A model generated the notes under the pieces. That model made no database searches, was not told where the DNA came from, and saw only the letters and a list, made by a program, of their open reading frames with translations. The position numbers were made by a program, and so were the translations under genes. DNA of 64,000 bases from an uncultured Pelagibacteraceae bacterium (GTDB taxonomy: Bacteria > Pseudomonadota > Alphaproteobacteria > Pelagibacterales > Pelagibacteraceae), in NCBI GenBank assembly GCA_902571095.1, contig CACGAV010000002.1, forward strand, positions 1-64,000, in the 5' to 3' direction. Shown here piece by piece: positions 34,755-44,793 of this stretch. Every line of letters starts with the position of its first letter. Position 1 is the stretch's first letter.

Positions 34755-35459
34755 TTATATTTTCCATCCAGAATGTATTGCTACTATGCCCCCAGATAGA
34801 TTTCGATATTCAACATTACTAAAACCATTGTTCTTGATAATTTCAGAAAAACTCTCTTGATCATAAAATTCATTTATTGTTCTAATTAAATATTCGTATG
34901 GTTCTGAGTTTCCAACTACATATTTTCCCAAAAATGGCAAAGATTTTGAGTAAAGTTTGTAAAATTTTCTTAAAATCTCATTATCTACTTTGGAGAATTC
35001 TAAACAAATAAATCTACCTCCTGTTTTTAAAACTCTATGAGCTTCTTTCATTGATTGATTTATATTTGAAAAATTTCGTACACCAAAACTAACTGAGTAA
35101 ATATCGAAGGTTTCATTTTTGAATGGTAATTTTTCTGCAGATGATAAATACCAATCAATATTTTTAAAACCCGAAAGTTTTTTTTTACCTTCCTCAAGCA
35201 TTAATTTATTTGGTTCTACACACGAGACCTTTCCTTTTAAATTAGTTTGTATTAAAAAACTTTTAGCCACATCACCTGTGCCAGACGCTATATCAACCAA
35301 ATGATCTTCTTGATTTGGGTTCATCCAACTAATAAGTTTTTTTTTCCATATTCGGTGAATTCCAAGTGACATCAAATCATTCATGATGTCATATTTGCTA
35401 AAAACACTATTAAAAACTTTAGTTGCTTTTTCAAATTTGGACTGTTTAATATTTGTCAT
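34755..35459 (-). CDS. ubiE: Ubiquinone/menaquinone methyltransferase UbiE
   Basis: VFSKYDIMNDLMSLGIHRIWKKKLI, LVDIASGTGDVAKSF, FGVRNFSNI; adjacent to ubiB. Confidence 0.96.
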   Translation of the reverse strand: MTNIKQSKFEKATKVFNSVFSKYDIMNDLMSLGIHRIWKKKLISWMNPNQEDHLVDIASGTGDVAKSFLIQTNLKGKVSCVEPNKLMLEEGKKKLSGFKNIDWYLSSAEKLPFKNETFDIYSVSFGVRNFSNINQSMKEAHRVLKTGGRFICLEFSKVDNEILRKFYKLYSKSLPFLGKYVVGNSEPYEYLIRTINEFYDQESFSEIIKNNGFSNVEYRNLSGGIVAIHSGWKI

Positions 35460-35475
35460 TTTTTTAAATAGTTAT

Positions 35476-36345
35476 ATGCCAGAATTACCAGAAGTTGAAG
35501 TTGTTAGAAGATCGCTAGATAATCACATTACTGGCCTTGTAATTGATAAAGTTCGTGTTTTAAATAGAAATTTGAGGTTCAAAATACCCAAAAATTTTAG
35601 CAAACTTTTAATAAATCAAAAAATAATGTCCATCCGACGCAAAGGTAAGTATCTCATAATTAAACTACAAAACAAAAAGTTAATCGTAATTCATTTAGGA
35701 ATGACAGGAAAAATTATTATAAAATATATAAAATCTAACTCAACTCATTTAACCAGCTTTTATTATGACAACAAACTATTAAAAAAACATAACCATTTTT
35801 TTATAAGATTAAATAAAACTGTAGATTTGATTTATAACGATATAAGAAAATTTGGTTTTATAAAAATACTAGGTTTTTCAAGGTTTGATTTTACAAAATA
35901 TTTTTCCTCACTAGGTCCCGAACCATTGAGCAAAGCATTTAATAAAAGTTATTTATCTTCAAAATGCAAACAAAGCAAAAAGAAGATTAAAAATTTCTTG
36001 ATGGACCAAAAATATGTATCTGGTTTAGGCAATATTTACGTTAATGAAATTCTTTTTTATAGTTCAATTAATCCTAGAAAATTATCTAATAAACTCTCTG
36101 GCGATCAAATCAATAAAATCGTTTTCAGCACAAAGAAAATACTCAAAAAAGCAATACAACTTGGTGGCTCTTCAATCAGAGATTTCAATACTGTATCCGG
36201 CAAGGAAGGATCTTTTCAGGAAAAATTTAGGGTTTATGATAGAGTTAAAAAATCGTGCTTTAAGCGAAAATGCAAAGGAACTATAAAAAAAATATATATT
36301 AGCAATCGATCTACTTTTTTTTGTCCGAAATGTCAAAATAATTAA
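35476..36345 (+). CDS. mutM: Formamidopyrimidine-DNA glycosylase
   Basis: MPELPEVEVVRRSL start (35476), C-terminal zinc finger CFKRKCKGTIKKIYISNRSTFFCPKC. Confidence 0.97.
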   Translation: MPELPEVEVVRRSLDNHITGLVIDKVRVLNRNLRFKIPKNFSKLLINQKIMSIRRKGKYLIIKLQNKKLIVIHLGMTGKIIIKYIKSNSTHLTSFYYDNKLLKKHNHFFIRLNKTVDLIYNDIRKFGFIKILGFSRFDFTKYFSSLGPEPLSKAFNKSYLSSKCKQSKKKIKNFLMDQKYVSGLGNIYVNEILFYSSINPRKLSNKLSGDQINKIVFSTKKILKKAIQLGGSSIRDFNTVSGKEGSFQEKFRVYDRVKKSCFKRKCKGTIKKIYISNRSTFFCPKCQNN

Positions 36346-36386
36346 AGATTGACCCTAATATTTTCAGCATATATACGTTCCCAATA

Positions 36387-36653
36387 ATGCCAAATATAAA
36401 ATCAGCTATAAGAAAAGTCAGAAGAGTAAAAAAACAATCTCTGGTTAACAAATCAAGGAAAAATAAATACAAGCAGGCATTGAAAAAAATGGTGAAACTA
36501 ATTGAAAAGAAAGATATTAAAGAGATAAATAAGTATTTCCCAAAATTTCAGTCAGACTTAATGAAGGTTGCAAAAACTGGCATTATTAAGAAAAAAAATA
36601 TTTCTAGAAAAATTTCTAAAATTTCTAAAAAAATAAAAAAAATCAATAAATAG
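36387..36653 (+). CDS. rpsT: 30S ribosomal protein S20
   Basis: MPNIKSAIRKVRRVKKQSLVNKSRKNKYKQALKK; adjacent to mutM/dnaA. Confidence 0.94.
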   Translation: MPNIKSAIRKVRRVKKQSLVNKSRKNKYKQALKKMVKLIEKKDIKEINKYFPKFQSDLMKVAKTGIIKKKNISRKISKISKKIKKINK

Positions 36654-36872
36654 TTGTAAACAATCAAAAGTTGTCAAAAAAAAATTTAAATAAAAATTTT
36701 TAGAAAATTTTATTACTAAATCTTGAAAGTTAAAATTCGAGGTTGTAATTTTTTTTTTTCTCCTCAAGCGTTTATTATACAACCAAGATCGTTTTTTTTT
36801 TTTAATTTTGTAAATACACGTGGAATTTAAAAAAAAATAGTTATAAAAATATTTTTTTATTTTTAAAATCTC
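36654..36872. other. AT-rich non-coding region upstream of dnaA; candidate oriC
   Basis: ~219 bp, one of the longest intergenic gaps here; recurring GTTGTMA words, inverted repeat GGTTGTA/TACAACC, T11 and T12 tracts; position rpsT-dnaA. Confidence 0.35.
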
Positions 36873-38261
36873 ATGGAAAAAAACAACTTAAAAATTAATT
36901 CCCAAGCAATCCTAGAAGAAAAAATCTTAAATTGGAATTCAGTGCAACAATCTTTTGAAAAATCTTTTGGATCGGAAATCTACACAAGTTGGTTAAAAAA
37001 TATAAATTTATTAAGGGAATATAATGATCATGTAATACTTGGTGTAAAGACTAGATTTTTTAGGGACTGGATAACCTCAAGATATGCGGACAAAATTCTA
37101 AGTGAATTAAAAAAACATAAAATTAGCATAAATAGGCTAGAGTTTAAAATTGAACCAGATGAAAGTGATAAAAAAACAGTATTTTCAAATACTACAGATA
37201 ATAGAATAACAGATATTAAAGACTCTACTTTGAATTATAATCGTTTAAATCCTAATTTGAATTTTGAAAATTTTATAGTCGGCAAAAGTAATAATTTAGG
37301 GTTTTTATCTGCAAAAAAAATATGTTTAGAACAATCTAGATATAACCCTCTTTTTCTCTATGGTGGAGTTGGATTAGGTAAGACTCATTTGTTAAATGCA
37401 ATCGGTTTAAAACTTAAAGAGAACAATAAAGTAATGTTTATTTCAGCTGAAAGATTTATGTATCAATTTGTCAAATCTATAAAGAAAAATGAGATGGTAA
37501 ATTTTAAGGATTTTTTTAGAAAAGCGAATGTTTTCATAATTGATGATATTCAATTTATAAGAGGTAAAGAAGCACTCCAGGAAGAATTTTTTCACACATT
37601 CAATTCTTTATTTGATCAGAGCTCTCAAATTATTATTTCCTCTGACAGGCCCCCTAACAAACTTGATAGAGTTCAAGAAAGAATAAAATCAAGATTATCA
37701 GGTGGTTTAGTTGTTGATATTGGAATACCAGATTACGAATTAAAAATTAAAATTCTAAGAAAAAAAATATCTGATTATCAAAATTCTTTTAAAGAAAATC
37801 CAGAACTTCAAGAAGAAGTTATAAATTATATTGCAAAGTCAAGTAATTCAAACATTAGAGAACTCATTGGTATATTTAATAGGGTAGTTGCTTTTGGAAA
37901 AATGAGTAAAAAACCCCTAAACGTTGGAGAGTGTAAACTTATTCTTAAAGATATTCAAAACAGTAACAAAGTAATCAGTATTGATAAAATACAAACCGTA
38001 ACCTCAAACTTTTATAGTATAAGTCTATCGGAAATGTTATCACCTAGACGATCAAGACCACTTGCTAGACCAAGGCAAATAGCTATGTATCTTGCTAAAA
38101 AATTAACCTCAAGATCTTTACCAGAGATTGGAAGAAAATTTGCTAATAGGGACCATACTACTGTTATTCATGCGGTAAAAACTGTAGATAAAATATCTCA
38201 AAATAATGAGGAAGTAAGAAAGAATATTGAGGAAATTAAATCATTAATTTTAAGCGATTAA
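36873..38261 (+). CDS. dnaA: Chromosomal replication initiator DnaA
   Basis: FIVGKSNNLGFLSAKK, PLFLYGGVGLGKTHLLNAIG, REIGRKFANRDHTTVIHAVKTVDK-like domain IV. Confidence 0.98.
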   Translation: MEKNNLKINSQAILEEKILNWNSVQQSFEKSFGSEIYTSWLKNINLLREYNDHVILGVKTRFFRDWITSRYADKILSELKKHKISINRLEFKIEPDESDKKTVFSNTTDNRITDIKDSTLNYNRLNPNLNFENFIVGKSNNLGFLSAKKICLEQSRYNPLFLYGGVGLGKTHLLNAIGLKLKENNKVMFISAERFMYQFVKSIKKNEMVNFKDFFRKANVFIIDDIQFIRGKEALQEEFFHTFNSLFDQSSQIIISSDRPPNKLDRVQERIKSRLSGGLVVDIGIPDYELKIKILRKKISDYQNSFKENPELQEEVINYIAKSSNSNIRELIGIFNRVVAFGKMSKKPLNVGECKLILKDIQNSNKVISIDKIQTVTSNFYSISLSEMLSPRRSRPLARPRQIAMYLAKKLTSRSLPEIGRKFANRDHTTVIHAVKTVDKISQNNEEVRKNIEEIKSLILSD

Positions 38262-38262
38262 A

Positions 38263-39378
38263 ATGCAATTCCAAATCAAGCGCGATAAGTTACTCAAATC
38301 TCTTTCGGTAGCACACAGTATAATTGAAAGGAAAAATACTCTTCCAATTCTTGCCAATGTTTTAATGGAAGTTAAAAATAATACTCTAAGTATAGTAGCT
38401 ACAGATTTAGATATTATATTTCGTGATGAAATATCCGAATTGTCAATTGATCAGGAAGGAAGCACAACAACATCTGCAACAGTTCTATACGATCTTTTAC
38501 GAAAAATTCCATCAAATATTGATATTTCTTTTAATTTGCAAAATGAAAATAAACTTAAAATTTTAGCAAAAAACTCAAAATTTAATCTTTTATGCCTTCC
38601 GGTAGATAACTTTCCAAATTTTGCAGAAGAAATAAAATCAAACCCATTTCAAATAGAAGCAAGCAAATTATTAACACTTCTAAATAAAACAAAAATATCA
38701 ATGTCTAACGATGATACCAGACACTATTTAAATGGAATTTTTATGCATATTACTGCTTCTAATAAAAACTCTTATCTGACAGGTGTGGCTACTGATACGC
38801 ACAGACTGTCTTCAAGTAGTCTACCGGTAGATGACATAAAAAATTTTAAGCCATTTATACTACCAAAAAAAACAGTTTTTCAGTTATGTAATCTTCTACA
38901 AGACAGTAATGAAAAAGTTGAATTATTTACTGGCGAAAACAAGATACAATTTAAAATTGGAAACTCTAAAATCATTTCTAAGGTTATTGATGGAAAGTTT
39001 CCAGAATATGAAAAAGTTGTACCTAAGAGCAATAATAAAATTTTAGATGTTAATGTTGAAGATTTTATTAATTGTATTGAGAGAGTAATAACTGTTTCAA
39101 TTGATAGAAAAGAAGGTGTGAAAGTTACCTTAGAAAAAGAAAATATACAGCTTTTTGTGAACAGTTCATCTTCAGGAGAAGGCAAGGAGACAATGCCTGC
39201 AAAATATAATTCTGAAAGTTTTACAATAAGTTTTAATGCAAGGTATTTATTAGACATCGCTTCTGAAATTGTGGACAAAAGATTGATAATGAATTTAAAT
39301 GATGCTGTATCACCGGTTCTCATTCAAGATAATTCAGATAAACAGAGTTATTATGTAATAATGCCGATGAAAATTTAA
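38263..39378 (+). CDS. dnaN: DNA polymerase III beta sliding clamp
   Basis: MQFQIKRDKLLKSLSVAHSIIERKNTLPILANVLMEV; follows dnaA. Confidence 0.97.
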   Translation: MQFQIKRDKLLKSLSVAHSIIERKNTLPILANVLMEVKNNTLSIVATDLDIIFRDEISELSIDQEGSTTTSATVLYDLLRKIPSNIDISFNLQNENKLKILAKNSKFNLLCLPVDNFPNFAEEIKSNPFQIEASKLLTLLNKTKISMSNDDTRHYLNGIFMHITASNKNSYLTGVATDTHRLSSSSLPVDDIKNFKPFILPKKTVFQLCNLLQDSNEKVELFTGENKIQFKIGNSKIISKVIDGKFPEYEKVVPKSNNKILDVNVEDFINCIERVITVSIDRKEGVKVTLEKENIQLFVNSSSSGEGKETMPAKYNSESFTISFNARYLLDIASEIVDKRLIMNLNDAVSPVLIQDNSDKQSYYVIMPMKI

Positions 39379-39485
39379 AATTTTTTCTTTTTATAAAATA
39401 AAATTATTTTATCTTCTATTATCCTTACAGAGCAATGATAATACGCTCATCTTCACTGGAATGATTTTATCTAATTGTAAAAAAA

Positions 39486-39494
39486 TGATATACT
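39486..39494 (+). promoter_or_regulatory. Predicted extended -10 promoter element for gyrB
   Basis: TG-A-TATACT 17 bp before the gyrB ATG (39511); no good -35. Confidence 0.4.
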
Positions 39495-39510
39495 TGATTT
39501 CTTTTTAAAA

Positions 39511-41580
39511 ATGACAACTACTCAAAAAAACTCAAATTTACAAAATTATAAAGCTGATTCCATCAAAGTGCTTAAGGGATTAGAGGCAGTTCGCAAAAGA
39601 CCAGGCATGTATATTGGTGACACAGACGATGGGTCTGGACTGCACCACATGGTTTTCGAAGTGGTAGATAACTCTATAGATGAAGCTATCGTTGGTTTCT
39701 GCAAAAATATAAGCGTTACAATTCATAAAGATAACTTTGTAACAGTAGAAGATGATGGTAGAGGTATTCCTGTTGATATCCATAAAGGTGAAAAAAAATC
39801 TGCTGCCGAGGTAATAATGACCCAGCTTCATGCAGGGGGAAAATTTGATCAAAACTCTTATAAAGTTTCCGGGGGTCTGCACGGTGTAGGTGTTTCTGTA
39901 GTAAACGCCTTATCTGAAAAACTTGAATTAACGATTTTTAGAGATGAAAAAGAGCATTCTATATCTTTCAAAAACGGCAAAGCTATTAATCCAATTAAAA
40001 TTGTAAAAAAAACAAAGCAATCAGGTACAAAAATAAAGTTTCTTCCTTCAAAAGAAATTTTTTCAAACATAAAATTCAGCATAGCAATTCTTCAAAAAAA
40101 AATGAGAGAATTAGCATTTTTAAACAAAGGTTTAAAAATTAATTTAATCGACGAAACTCATGCTAAGCAAAAAGTTTATGAGCACAAATATGACGGGGGA
40201 GTTAGTGAATTTGTAATTTTTTTAGATCAAAAAAAATCTTTATTAGAAAACAAAAATGAAAAAGCTACTTTTAAAAAACCAATATATTTGAAGGGTGAAA
40301 AAAAAGGGATAGTTGTAGAATGTTCGTTTCAATGGAATGCAGGATTTTCCGAAGAGGTTATGGCCTTTACAAATAACATACACCAACGTGATGGAGGAAC
40401 ACATCTTTTAGGTTTCAGAAGTGGATTAACAAGAATTATAAATAAGTATGCGACAGAAAAAAATTTAAATAAAAAAAATAAAGTAACTATTGGTGGTGAA
40501 GATATTAAAGAGGGATTGACTGCAATCTTATCCGTAAAAATGCCTGATCCAAAATTCTCTTCACAAACTAAAGATAAGCTAGTTTCGTCAGAGATTAGGA
40601 ACATAGTTGAGTCAATCGTCACAGATAAAGTAACAGTTTGGTTTGATCAAAATCCATCTATTGTAAGAGTGATTTTAGAAAAAGTTTTACAAGCAGCAAT
40701 AGCAAGGGATTTGGCCAGAAAAGCAAGAGATAGCGTTAGAAGAAAAGGAGCACTTGAGCTCTCAGGTCTTCCTGGAAAATTAGCTGATTGTCAAATTTCA
40801 AATATGGAAGGAACTGAATTATTTATTGTAGAGGGTGATTCAGCGGGAGGTTCGGCTAAACAAGGCAGGAAAAGAGAATATCAAGCAGTTCTTCCTTTAA
40901 GAGGAAAAATTTTAAATACATATGTCAATGAGAATAAAAAAAGAAATGGGGCTAACGGAAATAACGAGAATAAGACTTTATCGAAAATGATGTCTTCAAA
41001 TGAGATTGTAACTTTAATAAATGCACTTGGTACTGGATCAACAAATTTTAATATTGAGGATTTAAGATATGAAAAAATTATTATAATGACCGATGCAGAT
41101 GTAGATGGTTCTCACATAAGGACTTTATTATTAACTTTTTTTAATAATAAACCATTTAATGAGCTAATTGAAAAGGGTCACTTATATTTAGCCCAGCCAC
41201 CTTTATTTAAAATTACGAGAGGAGCCAAGATTACGTATATTAAGAATGAAAAAGATTTGGAAAAATATATTTTAAAATCAAAAGAAAATAACATTAAAAA
41301 ATTAAAAAAAAATGATTTAGAAAAATTTATTAATGAAGAAAGACAAAAATTGAATATTCAAAGATTTAAAGGTTTAGGAGAAATGAACCCAGAAGAACTT
41401 TGGGAAACAACTCTTGATCCAGATAATAGGACATTGCTCAGAGTAGAATATTCCAAGGGCACAAAAGAAAAATCAAAAGAAGATCAAAATATTATAAAAA
41501 TTCTAATGGGTGATGAAGTTGCTCCAAGAAAAGATTTTATTACTGAAAAAGCCTTAGAAGTAGAAAATTTAGATATTTAA
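39511..41580 (+). CDS. gyrB: DNA gyrase subunit B (smaller type, ~690 aa)
   Basis: VRKRPGMYIGDTDDGSGLHHMVFEVVDNSIDEA, FIVEGDSAGGSAKQGR, MTDADVDGSHIRTLLLTFF. Confidence 0.96.
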   Translation: MTTTQKNSNLQNYKADSIKVLKGLEAVRKRPGMYIGDTDDGSGLHHMVFEVVDNSIDEAIVGFCKNISVTIHKDNFVTVEDDGRGIPVDIHKGEKKSAAEVIMTQLHAGGKFDQNSYKVSGGLHGVGVSVVNALSEKLELTIFRDEKEHSISFKNGKAINPIKIVKKTKQSGTKIKFLPSKEIFSNIKFSIAILQKKMRELAFLNKGLKINLIDETHAKQKVYEHKYDGGVSEFVIFLDQKKSLLENKNEKATFKKPIYLKGEKKGIVVECSFQWNAGFSEEVMAFTNNIHQRDGGTHLLGFRSGLTRIINKYATEKNLNKKNKVTIGGEDIKEGLTAILSVKMPDPKFSSQTKDKLVSSEIRNIVESIVTDKVTVWFDQNPSIVRVILEKVLQAAIARDLARKARDSVRRKGALELSGLPGKLADCQISNMEGTELFIVEGDSAGGSAKQGRKREYQAVLPLRGKILNTYVNENKKRNGANGNNENKTLSKMMSSNEIVTLINALGTGSTNFNIEDLRYEKIIIMTDADVDGSHIRTLLLTFFNNKPFNELIEKGHLYLAQPPLFKITRGAKITYIKNEKDLEKYILKSKENNIKKLKKNDLEKFINEERQKLNIQRFKGLGEMNPEELWETTLDPDNRTLLRVEYSKGTKEKSKEDQNIIKILMGDEVAPRKDFITEKALEVENLDI

Positions 41581-41585
41581 ACTCA

Positions 41586-42863
41586 ATGAAATTATCAGAT
41601 CTTCTTAAATATGAGGAGGATTTACGCTTAGAAAAAAAAACAGTTATTATTCTTCGTTGGATTGCTCTAATAGGACAATTAATAACAATTTATTTAGTAC
41701 ACTTCTTATTTAATTTTCAACTTCCACTAATTTATTGCTCTTTAACAATCTTCTTCGGCGGTTTAACAAATATCTTTATACAATTTAATTTTAAAAACAA
41801 TCAACTAAACAATATAGAATCAACAATTCTTTTATTTTATGATGTGTTACAATTATCTGTTCTTTTATATTTAACTGGTGGTGTAACAAATCCCTTTATA
41901 GTTTTTTTAATAGTACCAGCGATCGTTTCTTCAACTTTACTAAACCTTTCAAGTACAATTTTTTTATCAATAATTACTGGAATTTCATTGATACTATTAA
42001 CCTTTAATTACTATCCATTACCTCATCCGGGAGATTTACATTTTCATGTTCCAAATTATTATATTTACTCCGTACCTTCAGCTTTAATGATTGCTTTGAT
42101 TTTTTTAAATTATTTTGGTTTTCGTTTTGGATATGAGGCAAGAAGAAGAGGAAATGCACTAAATAAACTTGAAAGTGTTTTGTCTAAGGAACAAGAACTA
42201 GACTCAATCGGTCATCAAGCTGCTGCAGCTGCCCATTCCTTAGGTACACCACTTTCGACTATAACCGTAATAGCAAAAGAACTCAGGAAAGAAATAAAAG
42301 AAAATTCTAAATTTTCTGAGGATGTAGATACTCTGATAATCGAAGTAAAAAAATGTGGCGATATACTTAAAAAGTTATCGCGGAGAGAAATCGTTAGTGA
42401 TGAATATGTCAAGAATGTAACAATGTATAATCTGCTTTATGAGATTACCGAGTCTTTCAAAGAAATTTCTAAAAAAGATATTATTTTAAATAAAAACAAT
42501 TTAGCCGAAAGTATTCCAACAAAAAGGTCAGCCGAAATAACATATGGCTTAAGAAATTTTATAGGTAACGCTGTAAAATATTCTAAGTCAAAAGTTAATG
42601 TCGATTTAAAAACATATAATGATGAAATAAAAATAGAAATTTCTGACGATGGCCCAGGTTTTCCAGCTGATATATTAAATATTATTGGGGAGCCCTATAT
42701 TTCGACAAAATCAAAAAAATTAAAATTTAAGGCTGGTTTGGGTCTAGGGACTTTTATAGGCAAGACTCTATTAGAAAGAAAAAAAGCTAAAATAGAATTT
42801 ACCAACCTTAATAAATCTGGCGCGCAAGTTGAAATTTCTTGGAAAAAAAATGATCTGATTTAA
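41586..42863 (+). CDS. regB: RegB/PrrB/ActS-type redox sensor histidine kinase
   Basis: LTGGVTNPFIVFLIVP, GHQAAAAAHSLGTPLSTITVIAKEL H-box, KKCGDILKKLSRR redox-box Cys, HATPase SDDGPGFP. Confidence 0.9.
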   Translation: MKLSDLLKYEEDLRLEKKTVIILRWIALIGQLITIYLVHFLFNFQLPLIYCSLTIFFGGLTNIFIQFNFKNNQLNNIESTILLFYDVLQLSVLLYLTGGVTNPFIVFLIVPAIVSSTLLNLSSTIFLSIITGISLILLTFNYYPLPHPGDLHFHVPNYYIYSVPSALMIALIFLNYFGFRFGYEARRRGNALNKLESVLSKEQELDSIGHQAAAAAHSLGTPLSTITVIAKELRKEIKENSKFSEDVDTLIIEVKKCGDILKKLSRREIVSDEYVKNVTMYNLLYEITESFKEISKKDIILNKNNLAESIPTKRSAEITYGLRNFIGNAVKYSKSKVNVDLKTYNDEIKIEISDDGPGFPADILNIIGEPYISTKSKKLKFKAGLGLGTFIGKTLLERKKAKIEFTNLNKSGAQVEISWKKNDLI

Positions 42864-42868
42864 ATTTT

Positions 42869-43921
42869 TTATTTTGGTTGTTGCTGAGTCATACAATGTA
42901 TGGTTCCAAATCCCCAAACTAAAACTGAGCAATCTATTGGAATAATTTTTCTATTTTTAAAATGTTTTTTGAATATTTTTAAAACAATCTTATCCCTAGG
43001 ATCTTTGAAAATTGGAACTAATACAATTTTATTTGCAATATAAAAATTCAAGTAGCTTGCAGGAACTCTTACTCCTTCAATAATTTTTACTGACGGCATA
43101 GGCAAATAAATAATTTTAATTTTTTTATCTTCTTCTTTTTTAAATCTCTTAATTATTTTAATATTTTCTTCTAAATTTTTATAGTTTTTATCTTTTTTGT
43201 TTTTTTCTCTTGCAATGAATATTTTGTTTTTTTCTATAAATCTTGCAATATCATCAACATGCCCATGTGTATCATCTCCAAAAATTCCCTTGTTTAACCA
43301 TATGATTTTTTTAATACCCAGATATTTGTTAAATATTTTAAAGTAATCAGATTTGCAAAAACCTTTGTTCCTTTGTTGAAATTTGCTAAGTAAACATTGT
43401 CTTGTTGTTAATAGATAGCCAGTACCATTTACATCTATAGATCCTCCCTCAAGGCAAATCTTTTTGTTTTTATATTTTGGATTTAATAGTTTTGCCTGTG
43501 TGATTTTTTTAACCCTTATAAATGCTTTATTGTCTTTCTTAAAATTCCTGTACTTCGCCCAGGCATTGAACTCCCAATTAGTAAGCAAATTTTTATTTTT
43601 GTTATTTTTTACAAATATGGGCAAAAAATCTCTAGTCCAGGCTCTGTCAGTTTTACAAACTATAAATCTAATATTTTTTATTTTACTTCCAAGAAGACCT
43701 AATAAAAAAGTTGCTTTTCTTTTTGTGGATTTATCTTTAATTAAAATATTTACATATTGAACTTTTGATAATTCAGTTACTATTTTCCCAAATACCATTG
43801 GAATTTCATTGAATTTACCAGGCCAATCTTCTTTGTTGTGGGGCCAAGCTATCCATGTAGATTTTTGATTTTCCCACTCTGCAGGCATCCTATAAATGCC
43901 TTTATTTGCTATTTTAGGCAT
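42869..43921 (-). CDS. aguA: Agmatine deiminase
   Basis: MPAEWENQKSTWIAWPHNKEDWPG, LEGGSIDVNG, DTHGHVDDIARF, C-terminal GTIHCMTQQQP. Confidence 0.94.
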   Translation of the reverse strand: MPKIANKGIYRMPAEWENQKSTWIAWPHNKEDWPGKFNEIPMVFGKIVTELSKVQYVNILIKDKSTKRKATFLLGLLGSKIKNIRFIVCKTDRAWTRDFLPIFVKNNKNKNLLTNWEFNAWAKYRNFKKDNKAFIRVKKITQAKLLNPKYKNKKICLEGGSIDVNGTGYLLTTRQCLLSKFQQRNKGFCKSDYFKIFNKYLGIKKIIWLNKGIFGDDTHGHVDDIARFIEKNKIFIAREKNKKDKNYKNLEENIKIIKRFKKEEDKKIKIIYLPMPSVKIIEGVRVPASYLNFYIANKIVLVPIFKDPRDKIVLKIFKKHFKNRKIIPIDCSVLVWGFGTIHCMTQQQPK

Positions 43922-44789
43922 CCCTAGGGTTGTTTAATATACCTTTGTAATAGTCAATCCGCCTGTCTCTAAAGAAAGGCCAGTGTCGTCTTACACTTTC
44001 AACTTTTTTAAAATCAATATCGCAAATAACAGTTTTTTCTCCAAGCTTAGCCTTAGCAATTATATTACCACTTGGATCAAAAACAATTGTGTGGCCCCAA
44101 AATTCTAACTTTTTAGAACCCTGTTTTTCAATACCGACCCTGTTGACAGCAGCAACATAAACACCATTTGCAATTGCGTGGGATCTTTGCACCGATATCC
44201 ATGAATTAAGTTGAGTTTTTCCAAACTTTTTCTTTTCTTTTGGGTGCCATCCAATAGCCGTAGGATAGAAAAGTATTTCTGCTCCTTGTAAAGATGTAAG
44301 TCTGGCTGCTTCTGGAAACCATTGATCCCAACAAATTAAAGTGCCTAGTTTTCCATAATTAGTTTTAAATGACTTAAATCCAAGATCTCCAGGTGTAAAA
44401 TAGAATTTTTCATAATATTGTGGATCATCTGGTATATGCATTTTTCTGTATTTACCGATAATTTTACCCTTTTCGTTTATTAAAATACAACTGTTATGAT
44501 AAATGCCCGATGTTTTTTTTTCGAACATTGGCATAATTATAATTATTTTTAATTCTTTGGCTAAAGAACAAAAAATATCAGTTGTTATTCCTGGAATTTT
44601 TTCAGCTAAATTAAAATTGGAATGTTTTTCTTGCTGGCAAAAATAATTTGATAAAAATAGTTCTGGCAAACATACAACTTTTGCTTTTTTTTTGTATGCT
44701 TGCTTAATTCTTCTTATAGCAGAATTTATGTTTTTTTGTCTGTCAGATGACATACTCATCTGTATTAAAGCTATTCGGGTTTTTGCCAT
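43914..44789 (-). CDS. aguB: N-carbamoylputrescine amidase (nitrilase family)
   Basis: CLPELFLSNYFC, KYRKMHIPDDPQYYEKFYFTPGD, GTLICWDQWFPEAARL; overlaps aguA; start MAKTRIALIQ at 44789. Confidence 0.94.
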   Translation of the reverse strand: MAKTRIALIQMSMSSDRQKNINSAIRRIKQAYKKKAKVVCLPELFLSNYFCQQEKHSNFNLAEKIPGITTDIFCSLAKELKIIIIMPMFEKKTSGIYHNSCILINEKGKIIGKYRKMHIPDDPQYYEKFYFTPGDLGFKSFKTNYGKLGTLICWDQWFPEAARLTSLQGAEILFYPTAIGWHPKEKKKFGKTQLNSWISVQRSHAIANGVYVAAVNRVGIEKQGSKKLEFWGHTIVFDPSGNIIAKAKLGEKTVICDIDFKKVESVRRHWPFFRDRRIDYYKGILNNPRDA

Positions 44790-44793
44790 TTTA

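Noticed and set aside
36596-36653. Tandem AAATTTCTAAAATTTCTAAAA repeat as a regulatory repeat
   Set aside because: It lies inside the rpsT coding sequence and encodes the Lys/Ile/Ser-rich S20 C-terminus.
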